Origin: Paenibacillus sp. BJ-4
Lineage (GTDB): Bacteria > Bacillota > Bacilli > Paenibacillales > Paenibacillaceae
DNA: 64,000 bases
Assembly (NCBI RefSeq): GCF_020404765.1
Contig: NZ_JAIVEM010000038.1
Coordinates: 1 to 64,000, forward strand
Direction of reading: 5' to 3'
Positions 52,948-61,102 of this stretch are shown piece by piece. The notes beneath the pieces are model-generated. The model worked only from the letters and a program-made list of their open reading frames with translations, made no database searches and was not told where the DNA came from. A program made the position numbers and the translations under genes. Each line of letters opens with the position of its first letter. The stretch's first letter is position 1.

Positions 52948-53658
52948 TTGCTGTTTACAGGGAAGGGGTACAAGTTGCCCGCTTTGTTAGGGATACTGCT
53001 TTTAGCAACGTTGGGGTGCTTTGGGCTCATTGTGTATTTACAGTCTGCAAGTGGGACGAAGATGTATCATTTTTTGTACTGGGATGTATTCCTGGCGTGG
53101 GTTCCGGTCTTTATTACACTAGTAATAATGGCTTTATCCAGATTGGAAAATGTGAGAATCAGACGGGTTCTTATGTTACTTAGTGGATTAATACGGTTGT
53201 TTTTTCTGCCGAATGCACTATATCTACTAACGGAGTTATTGCATGCGTTCCGTTTTTACAAGGTGAGTCCAGACTCGCGTTTTTGGTTGGACACCTCATT
53301 TTGGTTGATCTTATTTACGTCTTTTTCGGCAGCAGGGCTTGGTCTTTTTCTTACTTCCCTCTGTGTATGGAACATCCACCGAATGCTGCAAAAAGCTTGT
53401 AATGGCTGGCTTGCGTGGGGCATCATTTTTATTTTGCTGTGGCTGGCCAGCGTGGGCGTATATATCGGCAGATTTGCTCGCTGGAATAGCTGGGATGCGA
53501 TGTTAAAGCCCTTGGTCATCCTTACAGATGTTTGGAAATGGGTGAGCCTGGCAGGGGCAAGACAGCATTTGCTGTCCTTTAGCTGGCTGGTGTTTGGGAT
53601 TACGGTCATTTTTTATCTAATGATGTATATCGCTTTAAGCGAGGAGAAGGACCTATAG
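52948..53658 (+). CDS. DUF1361 membrane protein
   Basis: The 236-residue protein has seven to eight hydrophobic segments and the DUF1361 pattern: YWDVFLAWVPVFITLV, LFFLPNALYLLTELLHAF and GVYIGRFARWNSWD near the C-terminal third. The family is found in the membranes of Firmicutes and others, and its function is unknown. The TTG start follows CGGAGGAGG. Confidence 0.87.
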   Translation: MLFTGKGYKLPALLGILLLATLGCFGLIVYLQSASGTKMYHFLYWDVFLAWVPVFITLVIMALSRLENVRIRRVLMLLSGLIRLFFLPNALYLLTELLHAFRFYKVSPDSRFWLDTSFWLILFTSFSAAGLGLFLTSLCVWNIHRMLQKACNGWLAWGIIFILLWLASVGVYIGRFARWNSWDAMLKPLVILTDVWKWVSLAGARQHLLSFSWLVFGITVIFYLMMYIALSEEKDL

Positions 53659-53712
53659 GCCGAGGACACGTATTGAATGCATACGGTCTTCGGCCTTATT
53701 GCATGTGGCGAG

Positions 53713-54642
53713 CTAGTCGCTATCGTGGTCTTCAGCATGTACATCATAAAGCACGCGCACGAGCAAATCCTGACTAAAATTGCCGAATCTTTTGCCGAAA
53801 ATGGTGAGGCCCCCTTTGTTCTCCGACTGATCGGATACGGATAAACGGAGTGTAATGTCGCTTTTATAGTCAAGGCCAATATCGTCTATTGTGACTTCTG
53901 ATATACGGCAACCGTCAATGAAGCTGCCATGCTGATTGATGCGAATTAATTTGAGCATGCCATATTGATTCAAATGCGGTGGCCACCAATCGGGATTCAA
54001 GACTCCCGGTACTTCTCCAAAATCACCGGCGCTGGTCCAGTGCCCAATAGGGATACCATTGACATGAAAACAAATGTCAGAAGGATATTCCTCACAATAT
54101 CCCGGTGCTTCCGAGCCCAGCTCTGCTGAGAATTGAATTTCTTTAAAGGATTGATTCGCTTTCAGATAGTTGGGGATGCGGTATTCCAAAAAGCCTTCGG
54201 CCATCCAGATCATTTCCGACTCCAGCCGTCCGGGATCTGCGAAATAGCGTGGATCGTCAAAATCGCCGATAATGCTGTCTCGGGTCACCAATCCGCAAGT
54301 GGGGACCGCTTGGTAGTTACTATAGTGACCAATGCGAATCTCCACCTCATACACATTTTTTTGCTCTCTGCTGCGCAGATCTACCATTAGCTTTTCCTTA
54401 TTCAAATAGCACATTTTTCGGGTACCATGTTTACCGCTCACTGTGTTAATTTCCACAAGGCCGCATTCTTCCAGTTTGCGAATATGCATCGTAATGGTAC
54501 CGTTGCTCAAATGGAGCTTGTTAGCGATATCGTTCATACTTTGTCCTTGATAGGCAAGTAACTCGAGTATTTGAATGCGAATTTCTGAGCCTAGTGCTTT
54601 GAAAATGTCTAACCCAGACATTAAGTCCTTAATATAAATCAT
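53713..54642 (-). CDS. ArsR-type transcriptional regulator of the arabinan locus
   Basis: The 309-residue protein has an N-terminal ArsR-type winged helix (LDIFKALGSEIRIQILELLA then MNDIANKLHLSNGTITMHIR) and a long C-terminal domain (about 95-309) with FSAELGSEAPGYCEEYPSDI and GIPIGHWTSAGDFGEVPG, unlike metal-sensing ArsR proteins. It has no CxC metal site in the recognition helix. Such long ArsR-type regulators are often found beside sugar ABC transporters and glycosidases in Paenibacillus. It is divergent from the operon and probably controls it. AAGGAAGG precedes the ATG. Confidence 0.8.
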   Translation of the reverse strand: MIYIKDLMSGLDIFKALGSEIRIQILELLAYQGQSMNDIANKLHLSNGTITMHIRKLEECGLVEINTVSGKHGTRKMCYLNKEKLMVDLRSREQKNVYEVEIRIGHYSNYQAVPTCGLVTRDSIIGDFDDPRYFADPGRLESEMIWMAEGFLEYRIPNYLKANQSFKEIQFSAELGSEAPGYCEEYPSDICFHVNGIPIGHWTSAGDFGEVPGVLNPDWWPPHLNQYGMLKLIRINQHGSFIDGCRISEVTIDDIGLDYKSDITLRLSVSDQSENKGGLTIFGKRFGNFSQDLLVRVLYDVHAEDHDSD

Positions 54643-54676
54643 AGCTATATACCTTCCTTATCTATAAAATATGTAA

Positions 54677-54690
54677 TGTAAGCGCTTATA
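54677..54690. promoter_or_regulatory. cre-like catabolite repression site
   Basis: TGTAAGCGCTTATA matches the CcpA site consensus TGNAANCGNWNNCA except for T in place of C near the 3' end. It lies 35-48 bases upstream of the ArsR-type regulator start, consistent with glucose repression of the locus. Confidence 0.55.
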
Positions 54691-54815
54691 TTTTTACTTT
54701 GATTTATGTTAAAATAAAATCAGAAAGAAGTAAACTGCTTTTCTGTAAATTATTTTTACTAAAAAAGAGAGGAGCAAAATAGGCTCAAAAAATAAAATTA
54801 TTTCCGAAAACGAAT

Positions 54816-54866
54816 CGTATTTAAGTTATTTATTTGATTTTTGTAATATAAATAAACTTGAATACG
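54816..54866. repeat. 51-base inverted repeat in the arabinan control region
   Basis: CGTATTTAAGTTATTTATT and the right arm ATAAATAAACTTGAATACG are near complements with one or two mismatches or bulges. It lies about 70 bases upstream of the -35 element and is a candidate operator or upstream hairpin. Confidence 0.55.
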
Positions 54867-54934
54867 TATTTATTTTGCTTTTCATGCAGTTCAAATCAAA
54901 GTTTTATATTTATTTAAAAAGATTTGTAAATGCA

Positions 54935-54964
54935 TTGACGAACTGTAGAAGGGCGTGCTATATT
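54935..54964 (+). promoter_or_regulatory. promoter of the arabinan operon
   Basis: TTGACG (54935-54940) and TATATT (54959-54964), spacer 18, with a TGC extension just before the -10. The leader to the first start codon is about 180 bases. Confidence 0.6.
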
Positions 54965-55149
54965 TTGTTTGTAAACTAATTCATTATTGATAAAGAAAAA
55001 TGTTAATTATATGGTGCATGAGAGGGATGATACTCACAGCGGCAATGAACAACAGTTTATGTACCGCACAAGTAAAAATAAAGCCGAGTCGTGCAAGATT
55101 ATTTTAACACTAAATGTATGCGGTTTCATTTAATTTAGGAGGGGTCGCG

Positions 55150-56493
55150 ATGAAAAAGAAAAAAGGTTTTGCGATAACAATGGTTGTTCTGTTATTAATG
55201 GTTGCTGCATTGGCTGGCTGTGGTGGAGGAAGCTCCAGTAGCGATGGAACCAAGGAATTGACGTTCATGTTCCGTGGGGGTACGGATGAGCAGAAGGCCT
55301 ATAAGGATGTTATCAAGAAATTTGAAGAGGAACATCCTGGTGTGAAGGTTAAAATGGTCGTGACGGCAGCAGATCAATATGCTACAAAGCTTAGAGCTGC
55401 GATTACAGGAAATAATCTTCCAGATATCTTTTATTTTGCCCCTGGAGATTTGAAAGCTTATGTAAATAGTGGAGTGCTGAAGGATCTTACACCTTACATT
55501 GAGAAGAGCAAGGATATAAATCTGGATAACATTTGGAAATACGGTGTGGATTTGTATCGATATGACGGTAAAATGGCCGGTCAAGGAAATATTTACGGTA
55601 TGCCAAAGGACTTGGGTCCATTCGCCTTGGGTTATAACAAAACCATGTTTGAAAAGGCTGGTCTTCCGGTACCTGATAAAGACAAACCATATACATGGGA
55701 TGAGTTTATCAAGGTCAGTCAAGAGTTAACCAAGGATACAAATGGTGATGGCAAACCGGATCAGTATGGCACAGGTTTTAACGTTCAGTGGGCATTGCAA
55801 GCCTTTGTATGGAGCAATGGTGCAGATTGGCTAGACGCGAGCAAAACAAAAGTAACGGTTGATGATCCGAAATTTGCGGAAGCGCTTCAGTTCTTTGCCG
55901 ATATGCAAAACAAATATAAAATTACGCCCGGCATCGAACAATCACAAACGCTGGACACATATCAACGCTGGATGAAGGGTGAAATGGCATTCTTCCCTGT
56001 AGGTCCTTGGGATATGAGTACGTTTGAAAAGCTGCCTTTTGAATATGATTTAATGCCGTACCCAGTTGGATCAACTGGCAAGCCGGCAACATGGATCGGC
56101 TCTTTGGGGATCGGTGTTTCTTCTAAAACAAGATACCCAGATGAAGCAGTTGAGCTGGTTAACTATTTGACCACTTCCAAAGAAGGTATGAAGCAGCTGG
56201 TTGATGCGAAGGTACAAATTCCGAATCTGCTGGATATGGCGGATGAGTGGTCGAAAGATACAAAAACCAAACCTAGTAATAAGCAGGAATTTATTGATAT
56301 CGTAAATGACTATGGCCGTGCATTGCCAGGCAACTATACGTATAACGCGGAATGGTATGATATTTTCTTCACAGATATTCAGCCCGTACTGGACGGTAAA
56401 GTTACGGCGGCTGATTATGTGAAGCAGGAACAACCGAAGATGCAGAAACTGCTGGATACAGCGGTGGAGCAAGAGAAAAAATCACAGAAATAA
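55150..56493 (+). CDS. ABC sugar transporter, extracellular binding lipoprotein
   Basis: The 447-residue protein has a lipoprotein signal peptide ([20 protein letters not shown], lipobox LAGC) and a family 1 solute-binding fold: [40 protein letters not shown] and [16 protein letters not shown]. It captures an oligosaccharide outside the cell for the two downstream permeases. The GH43 enzymes in the same operon suggest arabino-oligosaccharides. The ATG follows AGGAGGGG. Confidence 0.92.
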   Translation: MKKKKGFAITMVVLLLMVAALAGCGGGSSSSDGTKELTFMFRGGTDEQKAYKDVIKKFEEEHPGVKVKMVVTAADQYATKLRAAITGNNLPDIFYFAPGDLKAYVNSGVLKDLTPYIEKSKDINLDNIWKYGVDLYRYDGKMAGQGNIYGMPKDLGPFALGYNKTMFEKAGLPVPDKDKPYTWDEFIKVSQELTKDTNGDGKPDQYGTGFNVQWALQAFVWSNGADWLDASKTKVTVDDPKFAEALQFFADMQNKYKITPGIEQSQTLDTYQRWMKGEMAFFPVGPWDMSTFEKLPFEYDLMPYPVGSTGKPATWIGSLGIGVSSKTRYPDEAVELVNYLTTSKEGMKQLVDAKVQIPNLLDMADEWSKDTKTKPSNKQEFIDIVNDYGRALPGNYTYNAEWYDIFFTDIQPVLDGKVTAADYVKQEQPKMQKLLDTAVEQEKKSQK

Positions 56494-56512
56494 TACGTTA
56501 ATAACGGATAGA

Positions 56513-56554
56513 GGATGATGTTAGTGGCTGATATCATGCTGCTGGCATCATCTT
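56513..56554 (+). repeat. intercistronic hairpin after the binding-protein gene
   Basis: GATGATG (56514-56520) pairs with CATCATC (56546-56552). Hairpins here often stabilise the abundant binding-protein mRNA or cause partial termination. Confidence 0.5.
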
Positions 56555-56584
56555 TATTCCAAATTAGAAACAGAGGTGAGCCCT

Positions 56585-57475
56585 GTGATAACCAAATCTA
56601 ATCTCTATCGCAAAGAGAAGATATATGGATATTTATTTATCCTTCCTCCTATTCTCGGTTTGCTAATCTTTACGTTGTTCCCGTTTGTCTATTCGTTATA
56701 CGGCTCTTTTACAGACTGGGACGGATTAGGACAAATGAACTTTATTGGTTTCGACAATTTTAAAGATTTATTTACCGATGAACTGTTTTACAAATCAATG
56801 TACAATACTCTTTTCTTAATGCTGGGTATTCCAATCGGTCTTGTGTTAGCCTTGCTGCTGGCACTGGGATTGAATCGCAAGATTCCAGGCACGACAACTT
56901 TTCGTGTGATTTATTATATTCCGGTTATTTCTTCCTTGGCTGCGGTTTCCATTATGTGGAACTGGGCATACAACGGAGACTACGGTCTGGTGAACCAATT
57001 CCTCGAATTGTTCGGTATTAAAGGTCCCAACTGGCTGATGGATAAGGATACAGTTAAGCCTGCCTTGATCCTTATGACGGTATGGAAGGGTCTTGGCTAC
57101 ACGATGTTGCTGTATTTGGCAGCCCTGCAAAGCGTATCTCGCTCTTATTATGAAGCAGCAGAGCTGGATGGAGCTAGCGGCTTTCAAATGTTCCGCAACA
57201 TTACATGGCCAATGGTGAAACCGGTAACCTTTTTCCTAGTCGTAACCAATATCATTGGTGGTTCGCAGATCTTTACTGAAATGAACATTATGACACCTAC
57301 AGGGGGTCCGGAATATTCATCCGCCTCAATCGTCTTCTATATTTGGGATAAGGCATTCAAAAACCTGCAAATGGGATATGCCTCCGCGATGGCTATGATT
57401 CTTGGCATCTTCATTTTTATCGTAACTTTGATTCAATTCAAAATGAATGAAAAATCGTCCTTTGATGGAGATTGA
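56585..57475 (+). CDS. ABC sugar transporter permease (MalF type)
   Basis: The 296-residue protein has six membrane helices and the EAA loop segment YYEAAELDGASGFQMFRNIT, with YGYLFILPPILGLLIFTLFP near the start, typical of sugar permeases of the MalF/UgpA type. It forms the channel with the next gene product. No ATPase gene is in the operon, so a shared ATPase such as MsmX is expected. The GTG at 56585 follows AGAGGTGA; GTG 56576 is the alternative. Confidence 0.92.
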   Translation: MITKSNLYRKEKIYGYLFILPPILGLLIFTLFPFVYSLYGSFTDWDGLGQMNFIGFDNFKDLFTDELFYKSMYNTLFLMLGIPIGLVLALLLALGLNRKIPGTTTFRVIYYIPVISSLAAVSIMWNWAYNGDYGLVNQFLELFGIKGPNWLMDKDTVKPALILMTVWKGLGYTMLLYLAALQSVSRSYYEAAELDGASGFQMFRNITWPMVKPVTFFLVVTNIIGGSQIFTEMNIMTPTGGPEYSSASIVFYIWDKAFKNLQMGYASAMAMILGIFIFIVTLIQFKMNEKSSFDGD

Positions 57476-57499
57476 TTTTCGCGGAAAGGAGTGAGTCTG

Positions 57500-58345
57500 A
57501 TGATGTCCCATAGTCAAAGAACGAAAGTTACTAATATCACGATCTTTATTGCACTGGCCATTGGAGCGATTGTGATGATCGCGCCGCTGCTATGGATGCT
57601 GTCCACTTCGGTGAAGGAAAAGCAGGATGTCTTTGCACTTCCACCGGTATGGATACCAGAGGTGTTCCAGTTTAGCAAGTACAAGGAAATTTGGGAAGCA
57701 GGACCTCTGCTAAGCGGGATCAAGAACAGCGTGATTGTGGCTGTAAGTGTTACCGTGGTGGGTACCTTTACATCCAGCGTGGCTGCCTTTGCATTCGCAA
57801 AGCTGAGATTCCCTCATAAAAACAAACTGTTTCTTGCACTTATCGCATCTATGATGATTCCATATCCAACGGTTATGATTCCGCAGTTTATGATGTTTTC
57901 CAAGCTAGGTTGGGTAGATACGCTGTTGCCTCTGATTGTTCCCGGTTTGTTTGGGAATGTAGTTATGATCTTTTTCCTGCGGCAGTATTTGCTCAGTGTA
58001 CCGGATGCCATTATCGAAGCAGCTAAAATTGACGGCAGCTCTTATTTCCGACTATATTCGTCCATTACGTTCCCGCTCATTAAGCCGGCAGTAGCGGCAC
58101 AGCTTATTTTATGGTTCATGGGAATTTGGAACGATTATTTGGCACCGATTATCTACTTGAACTCACCAGAAACGCAGACATTGCAGCTGGTTATCGCGAA
58201 TTTTAATGCGACTTATGCCATTCAGACAGACTATCCGCTTATTATGGCAGCTTCCATTATAGCGTTGTTACCTGTATTAATTATATTCTTGATCTTCCAA
58301 AAACAAATTATTGAATCAGTTGCCATTTCCGGTGTCAAAGGATAA
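57500..58345 (+). CDS. ABC sugar transporter permease (MalG type)
   Basis: The 281-residue protein has six membrane helices and the EAA loop IIEAAKIDGSSYFRLYSSIT, with MIAPLLWMLSTSVKEKQDVF near the start, typical of MalG/UgpE permeases. It pairs with the MalF-type permease. The ATG at 57500 follows AAAGGAGTGAG. The GH43 lipoprotein gene begins 51 bases downstream. Confidence 0.92.
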   Translation: MMSHSQRTKVTNITIFIALAIGAIVMIAPLLWMLSTSVKEKQDVFALPPVWIPEVFQFSKYKEIWEAGPLLSGIKNSVIVAVSVTVVGTFTSSVAAFAFAKLRFPHKNKLFLALIASMMIPYPTVMIPQFMMFSKLGWVDTLLPLIVPGLFGNVVMIFFLRQYLLSVPDAIIEAAKIDGSSYFRLYSSITFPLIKPAVAAQLILWFMGIWNDYLAPIIYLNSPETQTLQLVIANFNATYAIQTDYPLIMAASIIALLPVLIIFLIFQKQIIESVAISGVKG

Positions 58346-58396
58346 GTGCGTCCATGGGAGTCACCGAGGAGCGATGGAAGACAGTCACGATATGTA

Positions 58397-59833
58397 ATGA
58401 ATAAAGGAAGGAGGAGAAGAACAATTATGGTTATGCTGCTCATGCTAGGCCTATCCGGCTGTGGGGATAACACCCCGGACCCAGTGTATCCGCAGGCTCC
58501 GCCTCCTGATCACTTGTATGATCAAAGTACGATAAACGATGAACAGCGCTGGACCATCAACAATGCACATGACCCGGCGATTATTAAAACAGATCAGGGC
58601 TATTATGTATTCTCGACGGATGTAAAGACGGGTGGAGAGCTGAGGCCGGGTGTCATGGTGCGCAAATCGACCGACCTGATTCACTGGAACTGGGTTCAGT
58701 ATGCACTGCCCGGCATCCCCAAGGAAGCGGGAGCATGGTCATCAGCGACGAATCTGTGGGCACCGGACGTTATCAAGATGGGTGATACTTATCGAATGTA
58801 TTACTCCGCCTCCACCTTTGGCAGCACACGGTCAGCTATCGGATTGCAGACATCCAGCTCGCCGGAAGGTCCTTGGAAGGATGAGGGGCTGGTTGTTAAA
58901 ACGGATGAGCATGACAAACTGAATGCGATTGATGCCAATCCTGTGCTGGATGCGGAGGGGAATCCGTGGATGGTGTACGGCTCTTTTTTTGGCGGTATTT
59001 ACATTACACCGCTTGATCCCCAGACGGGGAAGCTCAAAGAGTCCGGTTATGGGCAAAATATCGCTGCCAGAGATCGGGCAACTGAAGACGGTGCTGTGGA
59101 AGGGCCTTACATTGTGTACAATCCAACCTTCCGTAAATATTACTTGTTTGTCTCATATGATTCCTTGTTTGTCTCATATGATTCCTTGTTTGAGGATTAC
59201 AATGTTCGCGTTGCCCGCTCGGATTTCATCACAGGACCGTACGTGGATATGAACGGACATGATATGGCAGATACCAGCTATTTACCTCAATACGAGATTG
59301 GCAACAAGATACTGGGCGGTTATCGATTCAGCGAAGGAGAAGGCTGGGTTGCGCCAGGTCATAATTCCGTCCTGAAGGATGGAGAGGATTATTATATGGT
59401 ACATCATGCGCGGGGAGAGACGGATAAGAGCTGGCCGTACCTGCATGTACGCAAGATATTGTGGACGGCGGATGGCTGGCCTGTCGTATCACCGGAACGG
59501 TATGCAGGCGAAAAGGAGCAGGATATACCTCAAAGATTATTATCCGGCAGTTGGGAACGCATTGTGATGAAGCAGGAAGTGGACGGTCAGGTGGAGGCTG
59601 AACCACTCCGTCTGGAAGACGGAGGACGGGCAACCAGCGGAGTTCTTGAAGGCCAGTGGAGTTTTGATGGCAAGCGTACTTTAACAATGGATTGGAGCGA
59701 TACATCCGAAGGAACCAAGGAGCAACTGTTACTGCTTCCTTCATGGGACTGGGAGCTGGGTCGCCATACGCTAGTTTTTACAGGTATGAACAATAAGGGA
59801 ATTTCAATTTGGGGTAAGCATATCAGCGATTAA
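58397..59833 (+). CDS. GH43-family lipoprotein, probable endo-arabinanase
   Basis: The 478-residue protein has a lipoprotein signal (RRRRTIMVMLLMLGLSGCGD, lipobox LSGC) and a five-bladed GH43 propeller: NNAHDPAIIK (catalytic base Asp), NAIDANPVLDAEGNPWMVYG (pKa-modulating Asp) and DGAVEGPYIVYNP (catalytic Glu). An extra C-terminal beta domain begins near residue 385. It resembles arabinan endo-1,5-alpha-L-arabinosidases and would act on the outer membrane-anchored face of the cell, feeding the transporter. A seven-residue tandem duplication (LFVSYDSLFVSYDSLF) follows the catalytic Glu blade. The start is uncertain: ATG 58397 gives a basic n-region, while ATG 58427 has the better ribosome site. 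Confidence 0.88.
   Translation: MNKGRRRRTIMVMLLMLGLSGCGDNTPDPVYPQAPPPDHLYDQSTINDEQRWTINNAHDPAIIKTDQGYYVFSTDVKTGGELRPGVMVRKSTDLIHWNWVQYALPGIPKEAGAWSSATNLWAPDVIKMGDTYRMYYSASTFGSTRSAIGLQTSSSPEGPWKDEGLVVKTDEHDKLNAIDANPVLDAEGNPWMVYGSFFGGIYITPLDPQTGKLKESGYGQNIAARDRATEDGAVEGPYIVYNPTFRKYYLFVSYDSLFVSYDSLFEDYNVRVARSDFITGPYVDMNGHDMADTSYLPQYEIGNKILGGYRFSEGEGWVAPGHNSVLKDGEDYYMVHHARGETDKSWPYLHVRKILWTADGWPVVSPERYAGEKEQDIPQRLLSGSWERIVMKQEVDGQVEAEPLRLEDGGRATSGVLEGQWSFDGKRTLTMDWSDTSEGTKEQLLLLPSWDWELGRHTLVFTGMNNKGISIWGKHISD
59144..59185 (+). repeat. in-frame 21-bp tandem duplication in the GH43 lipoprotein gene
   Basis: A 21-base unit starting TTGTTTGTCTCATATGATTC occurs twice in a row, so the protein reads LFVSYDS twice. 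The repeat is exact, which suggests a recent slippage event. Confidence 0.85.
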
Positions 59834-59873
59834 AGGTATGAACTACATATTACACATAGAGGAGAGAAAAACC

Positions 59874-60845
59874 ATGAATCAACCTGTACCTTTTATTAAT
59901 CCGGTCATTGAGCAACGGGCAGACCCTTGGATCTACAAGCACAGTGATGGATACTATTATTTTACCGGCTCCGTGCCGGAGTATGACCGCATTGAGGTTC
60001 GGCGGGCCCGTACCATTCAAGGTTTGAATACGGCAGAGCCTGTCGCAGTGTGGCACAAGTATGAAACAGGTCCATTAAGCGCGAACATTTGGGCACCGGA
60101 AATTCATTTTATTCATGATAAATGGTACATTTATTTTGCAGCAGCTCGTACAACAGAAACGAAGGAAGGTCTGTTCGACCACCGGATGTTTGTGCTGGAA
60201 AATGATTCTGCTAACCCTCTGGAAGGAGAATGGGTGGAGAAGGGACAGATCAAAACCCGATGGGAATCATTCGCTCTCGATGCGACAACCTTCCAGCATA
60301 ATGGAGTGCTGTATTATGTGTGGGCTCAGAAGGACCCGGACATTGTCGGTAATTCCAATCTGTACATTTCTGAAATGAGTAATCCGTGGACGCTGCGTGG
60401 TGAGCAAGTGATGATCTCTACCCCTGAATATGATTGGGAGGTCATTGGTTTTAAGGTGAATGAAGGAGCTGCGGTTCTGAAACGGAACGGGCGGATCTTT
60501 ATCAGTTATTCAGCCAGCGCGACTGACCACAATTATTGCATGGGTCTGCTGACTGCGGATGAGAATGCAGATTTACTCGATCCGAAATCGTGGACGAAGT
60601 CTCCTGTACCCGTATTCTGTACGAATGAGAAAACAGGTCAATTCGGACCAGGTCACAACAGCTTTACGGTTGCGCCTGACGGTAGCGATTTTCTCGTGTA
60701 CCACGCTCGCAATTATAAGGAAATTACAGGCGACCCGTTGTATGATCCCAATCGTCATACACGCGTGCAGCCGTTGAACTGGAATGAAGATGGAACCCCT
60801 GACTTTGGTATTCCAGTACCAGACGGAGTACCCGTGGATAAATAA
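59874..60845 (+). CDS. cytoplasmic GH43-family glycosidase (probable alpha-L-arabinofuranosidase)
   Basis: The 323-residue protein has no signal peptide and a complete GH43 propeller: EQRADPWIYKHSDGYYYFTG (catalytic base Asp), SFALDATTFQHNGVLYYVWA (Asp) and KVNEGAAVLKRNGRIFISYS (Glu). FGPGHNSFTVAPDGSDFLVY and HARNYKE near the end resemble intracellular exo-acting arabinofuranosidases. It probably releases arabinose from imported oligosaccharides. GAGGAGAG precedes the ATG at 59874. A xylosidase role cannot be excluded. Confidence 0.88.
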   Translation: MNQPVPFINPVIEQRADPWIYKHSDGYYYFTGSVPEYDRIEVRRARTIQGLNTAEPVAVWHKYETGPLSANIWAPEIHFIHDKWYIYFAAARTTETKEGLFDHRMFVLENDSANPLEGEWVEKGQIKTRWESFALDATTFQHNGVLYYVWAQKDPDIVGNSNLYISEMSNPWTLRGEQVMISTPEYDWEVIGFKVNEGAAVLKRNGRIFISYSASATDHNYCMGLLTADENADLLDPKSWTKSPVPVFCTNEKTGQFGPGHNSFTVAPDGSDFLVYHARNYKEITGDPLYDPNRHTRVQPLNWNEDGTPDFGIPVPDGVPVDK

Positions 60846-60879
60846 GAAGTATAGTATTGATGCATATAACAAGGTAAAT

Positions 60880-60920
60880 AAGATATCTTCCAAGCTAAAG
60901 GCTAGGGGATATCTTTTTTT
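60880..60920 (+). terminator. terminator of the arabinan operon
   Basis: AGATATC and GATATCT arms with an inner AGCT/GGCT pairing are followed by a run of T. Confidence 0.78.
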
Positions 60921-61102
60921 CATTCGTGAATGCAAAGGCAATTCTGTTTTGTTCATCATTTGATTGATAAAAATGTTTAATATTTTCCACGGGATGGAAA
61001 CTGCAAATGTATGGTAAAGTGTAGTTTATAAAGGAATTTATCCAAGAGTTTTTTCCAAAGTCTCATGTGCATACCGAATCCGAATCACACGAGGTGAGAA
61101 AA

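Larger units (their letters stand above)
54643..55149. other. AT-rich intergenic control region of the arabinan locus
   Basis: About 500 bases without a gene. It holds a cre-like site, an inverted repeat, the operon promoter and a long leader, listed separately. Several AT-rich palindromic stretches (for example AATACGTATT near 54861) may bind the ArsR-type regulator. Confidence 0.6.
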
